From Streptococcus mitis (GTDB lineage: Bacteria > Bacillota > Bacilli > Lactobacillales > Streptococcaceae): a stretch of 64,000 nucleotides of DNA. This document shows positions 56,383 through 64,000 of the stretch, piece after piece. Within the stretch, counting starts at the first letter, position 1, and each line of letters starts with the position of its first letter. Location: contig NZ_CAMIAF010000003.1 in the NCBI RefSeq assembly GCF_946190375.1, positions 1 to 64,000 on the forward strand. Direction: 5' to 3'. Below the pieces are notes generated by a model. That model was not told the origin of the DNA, searched no databases, and worked only from the letters and a program-made list of their open reading frames with translations. The translations under genes and the position numbers were made by a program.

Positions 56383-57678
56383 TTATCTCAAGCCCATCTG
56401 AGATAATTTATTCTGATATTTGTTTTGATCGACAAGCAAGCCCAAGCCTCCATAAACATCATAGGCATCTACCCAGTCACCCAGTTCTGGAATCGTCAAT
56501 TTTTCAATACCATTTTGAGCTCCGTCTAGGAAAGACAAGCCATTTGTTAACAGGAAGGTATAAGGAACATTCGTTGAGGTCATTGCGAATACCTTGCCAA
56601 GTGCCTCTGAGCCCGTAAAGAGCTTGGTTGGATCTTTGATTTGCTGAAGAACTGCTGTCAGTACTTGTTGCTGTCTTTTGGTACGGCCGTAATCCGCCTC
56701 ATCATCATCACGGAAACGAGCATAATTGAGCAAGGTCGAGCCATTCATCTGCTGTTTTCCGACTTTGATGGTTTGGGTTGGAGACTCAGTCTCAGTAGCG
56801 TGTAAATCATCTCCGACTGTAGCTTCTGTTAGTTGGCGCCCATTCAATGTTGAAAATTGAGCATCAATTGTCACCCCATCAGGGAAAAGTGTGTCAATCG
56901 CTGTAGCAAAGGCCTGAAAATCGACCAAGGCATAGTATTTAATGTCCAAGTCAAAATTATCTTTCAAGACTTGACGAACCATTTCTGCCCCTTTTTGCCC
57001 CTCTTGTTCTCCTAACTCATAGGCTACGTTTAACTTGTTATCTGTCTGTTTTCTACCGTTAATCACTTGACTGTAACCGTCTATATAAACCAAATTGTCA
57101 CGCATGAAGCTGACCAGCTTAATTTTCTTATCTGAGCCGCCAACATTTAATACCATAATAGAGTCCGTCCGCGTCTCAGCACTATTTTGACCGATTCGGC
57201 CATCTGTACCCATGATCAAAATATTAACTCCATCTCTTGTGTCTTGACCGTTAAAGACTTCTACTTGAGCTGCTCGGGCATTGGTAGTTTGATCTGGATT
57301 AGCATTGGTATAACCTTTTAAGAACATAAAAATCATACCCAATGCTAGACAAGCTAAGATAGCCAGTAATCCTGCAAAAATGCGCCCCCAACGTAGCTTC
57401 CGCTTTTTAGTTTTTTTCTTTGGAAGAGAATTGATTTTCTGATATCTCTCAGAACGACTACGGCTATTATAAGAAGGAATCGAAGTGTTAGCACTTGTCT
57501 TTCTATAATCCTCTGTCAATTCCTGACTTTCTGAGGGAGCGTCACTACTTGCCCTATTTAATTTGTCTTGCAAGTAAGCAAACTCTTTTTTTTCTCGCTC
57601 ATTGAGGTAATGAATATTCTTAAAGAGATAGTCATAACGTAACTGCTCGTGGTGGCTTAAGGGATTTTCTTTACTCAT
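56383..57678 (-). CDS. psr: LytR-CpsA-Psr (LCP) family wall-polymer ligase
   Basis: This encodes 431 residues. A basic cytoplasmic N-terminus (~1-95) is followed by one membrane helix (~98-118) and the LCP domain (~150-330) with RDGVNILIMGTDGR, ETRTDSIMV and LVSFMRDNLVYI, the arginine/aspartate residues that bind the polyprenyl pyrophosphate. LCP enzymes transfer glycopolymers from their lipid carrier to peptidoglycan or protein. It overlaps pheA by four bases. Its position next to the lic3 genes suggests it may attach their polymer, but this is inference. Confidence 0.9.
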   Translation of the reverse strand: MSKENPLSHHEQLRYDYLFKNIHYLNEREKKEFAYLQDKLNRASSDAPSESQELTEDYRKTSANTSIPSYNSRSRSERYQKINSLPKKKTKKRKLRWGRIFAGLLAILACLALGMIFMFLKGYTNANPDQTTNARAAQVEVFNGQDTRDGVNILIMGTDGRIGQNSAETRTDSIMVLNVGGSDKKIKLVSFMRDNLVYIDGYSQVINGRKQTDNKLNVAYELGEQEGQKGAEMVRQVLKDNFDLDIKYYALVDFQAFATAIDTLFPDGVTIDAQFSTLNGRQLTEATVGDDLHATETESPTQTIKVGKQQMNGSTLLNYARFRDDDEADYGRTKRQQQVLTAVLQQIKDPTKLFTGSEALGKVFAMTSTNVPYTFLLTNGLSFLDGAQNGIEKLTIPELGDWVDAYDVYGGLGLLVDQNKYQNKLSQMGLR

Positions 57679-58519
57679 CTTCTCACCTTTCCATGGTCTG
57701 ATATTGGATAAATAGGATAGGCACCCAGAACTTTATACTGGATTCCAATCGCTTCTAGTTCTTTTTGGGCAAAGTGAACCAAGTCCTTATCAGTATAGTC
57801 TACATCGATAATGAAAAAGTATTCACCCAGTGCTGTCTTGAGTGGACGACTTTCAATTTTTGTCAGGTCAATCCCTCGCCAAGCAAAGGTCGACAGGGCC
57901 TTATAAAGTGCGCCCGGAAGGTTGTCAGGTAAGGTCAAGGCCAAACTCATTTTTTCACTTTGTGCTTGCAAGGGAATGGCTACATCTTCAGCTCCCAAAA
58001 CCCAGAAACGTGTGAAATTGGCTTCCATTCCCTGAATATCCTCAGCAATCAGTTCCAAGCCATATTCTTCTGCAGAACTTCTTGGTGCAATTGCTGCATA
58101 AGGCTGGTCTGGATGTTCGGAAATAAAGCGGGCCGCATAGGCAGTACTAGCAGTCACCTCGATTTGTGCCTCTGGATACTGTTCATCGATGAATTTCTTT
58201 CCTTGAGCCAAGGCCTGTGGATGTGAAAAAATCTTTTCAATCTTAGTATGACCTGGAACCACCATCAACTGCTGATGAATAGGCTGAACGATTTCTGCAA
58301 CTGCTTGAATGCGAGCCTGATGAAAAAGGTAGTCCAAGGTTTCATGAACACTACCCTCAATAGAATTTTCAACTGGCACCACAGAATAGTCCACCAAGCC
58401 TTGCTCATAGGCCTTGATGACATCTGTAATGTTGGCAAAACCCTGCAATTCCTCATGAGGAAAAGCTGTCTGCACAACGTGGTGTGAAAATGATCCCTTG
58501 GGACCTAGATAAGCAATTT

Positions 58520-58523
<4 letters not shown>
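57675..58523 (-). CDS. pheA: prephenate dehydratase
   Basis: This encodes 282 residues. The PDT domain has YLGPKGSFSH at the start and the catalytic TRF motif in EANFTRFWVLG (~170). The C-terminal ACT domain (~190-275) carries IESRPLKT, which binds phenylalanine for feedback. It makes phenylpyruvate from prephenate. It overlaps aroK and the LCP gene by four bases each. Confidence 0.96.
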
Positions 58524-60702
<2,179 letters not shown>

Positions 60703-60755
60703 AATTTTCTCCTTATTTATTTCTTTTAAAATTACTAATCACTCTGTGGTCTTTA

Positions 60756-61337
60756 TTATTGTGCAATCACTTTTATATGACCTCTTGAATGTCCATTGCT
60801 TAATTCCTTATCTGGTATATACTCTATCTTCAAAGTTCCTAAATTAGAACCTATTTTTATTTCATTTGACATAAGATTATCAAAATAGTTATCTATCTCA
60901 TCATCAGATAAGGATGATTCAATCGATTTAACAATATCATGAAATACTTCTTTCATTCCTGCAACACCAGATTCACTATTTTCATTTGTCTGATTTATTG
61001 TTACATTGATTTTATCAGTATCATTTGCATGTAAAAGCTCCAAGTAATATCCGTAGCTTAATGCGAAATATTTTATTTTTATATTTCCTTTTTTGATATT
61101 TTCTCATGGGCTATTAGAATTTTGATTATAGCTATTGATAAACCCATTAATAATTCTATCGTCTACATACTTTGAATTGGTTTTCTCTTAACTTATTTCC
61201 TTGTTGGATCGTTCATTTTTTGTCTCAACACTTTCTTCTGAAGTAGTTTTCACATCTTTTTTAACAGCGTAAGCTCTAAGTGAGATAAAAGAAATAAAGA
61301 TAACACCAAATATAAATCTAAGCTCTATTTTAGGCAT
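60756..61337 (-). pseudogene. small secreted protein with two in-frame stops
   Basis: From the ATG at 61337 one reading frame runs 194 codons to 60756, broken by TAA at codon 50 (61188-61190) and TGA at codon 78 (61104-61106). The start MPKIELRFIFGVIFISFISL followed by RAYA is a signal peptide (possible cleavage after AYA). The last 95 codons remain open (the reading from 61043) and are acidic and helical. The ORF is not recognised. Because both stops keep the frame, this is decay by substitution. It is placed between ylbF and tyrA, where it interrupts the aromatic cluster. Confidence 0.75.
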
Positions 61338-61347
61338 AATTTTCTCC

Positions 61348-62451
61348 TTATTTGATGACGACTGTATAGTCTGTATTTTCTGTTATTAGATGCTCAGCTC
61401 TTTCCAAGTCTTGAGCATTTTTAAATGAAATTTGTAGGATCCCGTGAATATCTTCACGGTTTTCCTCGTTAATATGAATATTGACCAAGGAAGTTCCACG
61501 TAGCAATTCCAAAATCCTCAAGATGACATCTTCTTCATCGGGAACGTCGACATAGAGGTCATAAGAGCTATCCACACCACCACGTTTATGAATTTCCATG
61601 GCCTGACGTTGTGCACGCGCTTGGTTGAAAAAGTTCCAGATCTGCTCTTCATCTCCCTTACTAATGGCCTGACCAATCGCTTCCAAACGTTCCTTAAAAT
61701 CCTCAATTCGATCCAGAATAGTTTCACGATTGGACAAGAGAATGGAGGTCCACATACCTGGCTCGCTTTCCGCAATTCGGGTCATATCTCGAAAACCACC
61801 GGCCGCAAAGCGCCTTGCCATCTCATGTTCTTGAGCATAGACCGCGGTCTGTTCCATGAGACTAGAAGCCAGAATATGAGGAAAATGGCTAATCTGAGAA
61901 GTCACCCGATCATGCTCCTTGGCATCAATCTCGATAAAACGAGCATGAAGACCTGAAAGCAGATCCTTCATTACCTCAAGCGTGTCCTGACCTGTCAGAC
62001 TCGAAGGTGTAAAGATATAATAGGCATTTTCAAAGAGATTAACATCCGCAGAAGTAGCCCCTGTCTTGTGACTACCAGCCATTGGATGGGCCCCGACAAA
62101 GCGAACAGGTTTGCCAGCCAAATAGTTCTCCGCCGCATCCACAATGGCTGACTTGGTCGAACCAGCATCTGAAATAATGACACCTTCTTTCAAATCCAAG
62201 TTGGCCAACTCCTTAATAAAGGAAATGGTTTGCTTTATTGGCAAGCTGAGAATGATGATATCTGCCAAAGGAGCAAAACTGGCAAAATCATCCGTTGCAC
62301 GGTCAATCATGCCTTCTTTCAAGGCAATATCTCTCGAAGCTTGGCTGCGATTATAACCTAAAATTTCATAATCTGGATGATCGCGTTTGATACCAAGGGC
62401 CATAGAGGCACCAATCAATCCAAGGCCCGCGATATAGACTGTTTTTGCCAT
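61348..62451 (-). CDS. tyrA: prephenate dehydrogenase
   Basis: This encodes 367 residues. The NAD-binding GLGLIGASMA is at the N-terminus, with the catalytic HPMAGSHKTG (~121) and the C-terminal ACT domain (~290-367). It converts prephenate to 4-hydroxyphenylpyruvate for tyrosine. It follows aroC by nine bases. Confidence 0.96.
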   Translation of the reverse strand: MAKTVYIAGLGLIGASMALGIKRDHPDYEILGYNRSQASRDIALKEGMIDRATDDFASFAPLADIIILSLPIKQTISFIKELANLDLKEGVIISDAGSTKSAIVDAAENYLAGKPVRFVGAHPMAGSHKTGATSADVNLFENAYYIFTPSSLTGQDTLEVMKDLLSGLHARFIEIDAKEHDRVTSQISHFPHILASSLMEQTAVYAQEHEMARRFAAGGFRDMTRIAESEPGMWTSILLSNRETILDRIEDFKERLEAIGQAISKGDEEQIWNFFNQARAQRQAMEIHKRGGVDSSYDLYVDVPDEEDVILRILELLRGTSLVNIHINEENREDIHGILQISFKNAQDLERAEHLITENTDYTVVIK

Positions 62452-62460
62452 AGGAACTCC

Positions 62461-63627
62461 TTAATAGTTCTTTGTATAGTCTCGGTGTTGGGCTACCGCT
62501 TTTTTTAGTTCCTCGAGATTATCTGATGAGAATTTTTCAAGGATTTCTTGCGCCAGAACCGTTGCCACAACGGCTTCCATAACTACACCTGCAGCTGGAA
62601 GAGCGGTCGGATCACTTCTCTCCACAGTTGCCTTGTAGGGTTCATGGGTTTCGATATCCACACTCATAAGTGGTTTGTAGAGAGTAGGAATGGGTTTCAT
62701 GACGCCACGAACAACAATCGGTTGCCCATTAGTCATACCACCTTCAAAACCACCTAGATTATTGGTGCGGCGAGTATAGCCGTCTTCTTTAGACCAGAGA
62801 ATTTCATCCATAACTTGGCTACCTTTACGGTAACCAGCTTCAAAGCCGAGACCAAATTCCACCCCTTTAAAAGCATTGATAGAAACAACGGCTTGGGCCA
62901 ATCGCGCATCTAATTTTCTGTCCCATTGGACATAGGAACCTAGACCAACTGGTACTCCTCCAACGACTGTCTCCACAACTCCACCGATAGTATCACCGTC
63001 ATGCTTGATTTGGTCAATGTAGTCCTTGATTTCCTGTTCCCTTTCTTGGTTGACAATAGAAACTTCGGACTGGGCAGCTCTTTCCTTAATCTCAGCAACT
63101 GTGAGATTCTCAGGAACATCGATTTCCTTGCCACCAAAGACTACGACATGGTTGGCAATCTCCATATCCAGCTCAGCCAAGAGGCGTTTTGCTACTGCGC
63201 CAACTGCCACCCGCATGGTGGTTTCACGGGCAGATGAACGCTCCAAAGAATTTCTCAAATCGTCAAAACGGTACTTGATTCCCCCAACCAAGTCGGCGTG
63301 ACCGGGACGAGGATGGGTGATTTTTCGTTTGCTTTTAAGGCGGTCTTCAATGTCTTCTGCAGACATGATATCCAGCCATTTCTGGTGATCTTTATTGATG
63401 ACATCCATGGTAATGGGAGCCCCAGTCGTCTTCCCATGGCGAACACCCGAAGTAAAGATAACTTGGTCGCTCTCAATCTTCATACGACCACCGCGGCCGT
63501 AGCCACCTTGACGGCGTTTAAGGTCCTCATTGATATCCTCTGCTGTCAAAGGTAGTCCAGCTGGAATTCCTTCAATGATAGCTGTCAGACGGGGGCCGTG
63601 TGATTCTCCTGCAGTTAAATATCTCAT
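62461..63627 (-). CDS. aroC: chorismate synthase
   Basis: This encodes 388 residues starting [11 protein letters not shown]. The signatures GESHG, the FMN-binding [12 protein letters not shown] and the [13 protein letters not shown] region are typical. It makes chorismate from EPSP using reduced FMN. It lies nine bases from both aroB and tyrA. Confidence 0.97.
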   Translation of the reverse strand: MRYLTAGESHGPRLTAIIEGIPAGLPLTAEDINEDLKRRQGGYGRGGRMKIESDQVIFTSGVRHGKTTGAPITMDVINKDHQKWLDIMSAEDIEDRLKSKRKITHPRPGHADLVGGIKYRFDDLRNSLERSSARETTMRVAVGAVAKRLLAELDMEIANHVVVFGGKEIDVPENLTVAEIKERAAQSEVSIVNQEREQEIKDYIDQIKHDGDTIGGVVETVVGGVPVGLGSYVQWDRKLDARLAQAVVSINAFKGVEFGLGFEAGYRKGSQVMDEILWSKEDGYTRRTNNLGGFEGGMTNGQPIVVRGVMKPIPTLYKPLMSVDIETHEPYKATVERSDPTALPAAGVVMEAVVATVLAQEILEKFSSDNLEELKKAVAQHRDYTKNY

Positions 63628-63636
63628 ATACTCTCC

Positions 63637-64000
63637 TTATTTTACCAAGTAGTCTTTCATCTCTTCCAGAGAAACTGGGTGAATGGTCGCTGAACCAAGC
63701 TCTGGTACTAAGACCAATTTCAGGGTATTACCACGCGCTTTCTTATCATGAGTCAAAGCTTGATAAAGCTTATCTACATCCCAGTTTTCATAATCAACAG
63801 GCAAGCCAAATTTCTGACACATAGCTGTGATGAACTGGGTAATGCCAGTTGGCATAAGACCCTTTTTCTCAGCAACCTTGGAAATCTGCACCATGCCCAT
63901 GGCCACAGCTTCTCCATGCATGACCTTGCCATAACCGGCCGTTGCTTCAATGGCATGACCAATAGTGTGGCCAAAGTTGAGGTAAAGGCGTACACCATTG
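63637..64000 (-). CDS. aroB: 3-dehydroquinate synthase, C-terminal part
   Basis: The frame enters from the right edge and ends at 63637, giving about 120 residues. It includes [13 protein letters not shown], the metal-binding histidines, then [23 protein letters not shown]. The N-terminal NAD-binding part lies outside the window. It is the first visible gene of the minus-strand aroB-aroC-tyrA unit. Confidence 0.95.
   Translation of the reverse strand, partial: NGVRLYLNFGHTIGHAIEATAGYGKVMHGEAVAMGMVQISKVAEKKGLMPTGITQFITAMCQKFGLPVDYENWDVDKLYQALTHDKKARGNTLKLVLVPELGSATIHPVSLEEMKDYLVK

Overview
The window is low-GC Firmicutes DNA. It comes from a mitis-group Streptococcus (S. pneumoniae, S. mitis or S. 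pseudopneumoniae type). The evidence is the gene order mtaD-like / ABC pair / msrAB / thrB / hom / mecA and licD3 / LCP protein / pheA / aroK / aroA / ylbF / tyrA / aroC / aroB, a BOX repeat, IS1167 copies and extended -10 promoters. The exact species is not settled by sequence reading alone.

Positions 1-26344 are one end of an integrative conjugative element (ICE) joined to the 3' end of rplL. The last 15 bases of rplL (26330-26344) are the attachment core known for the ICESa2603-type rplL elements. Reading away from rplL on the minus strand, the ICE carries a RepA_N-type initiator, a 33-residue membrane peptide, a C5 DNA methylase, an Spx-like protein without the redox cysteines, a small DNA-binding-like protein and a CPBP protease. 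After a structured non-coding gap come the type IV secretion genes: a PcfB-like protein, VirD4, a small two-TM protein, VirB6-like, PrgI, VirB4 and a CHAP/lysozyme wall hydrolase. Then come a plus-strand toxin-antitoxin-like pair, a calcium-binding repeat protein and a methylase-SNF2 helicase of about 2070 residues. The helicase gene is split by an intact group II intron (2976-5481), and removing the intron restores the frame exactly. The left edge has a decayed IS630-family element and what looks like the C-terminus of a tyrosine recombinase.

Positions 26330-36617 are core chromosome on the minus strand: rplJ-rplL with an L10-type leader, a TrzA/MtaD amidohydrolase, a heterodimeric ABC exporter, MsrAB, ThrB, Hom and MecA.

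Positions 36700-56260 are an accessory cell-surface polysaccharide region, probably an enlarged lic3 locus. It holds a frameshifted flippase, an IS1167 copy, a module of an NCS1 permease, a one-TM peptide and an HTH-cytidylyltransferase-kinase fusion, a second IS1167 invaded by a second group II intron, two LicD proteins, an intact flippase, a Wzz-like protein, a Wzy-like polymerase, two glycosyltransferases and a third LicD. Together these could activate an amino alcohol such as choline, transfer it to a glycan repeat, flip it, polymerise it and (with the adjacent LCP protein) attach it to the wall. This pathway is inferred.

Positions 56383-64000 are the LCP gene and the shikimate / aromatic amino acid operon (pheA, aroK, aroA, ylbF, tyrA, aroC, partial aroB). 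A small secreted-protein pseudogene with two in-frame stops lies between ylbF and tyrA.
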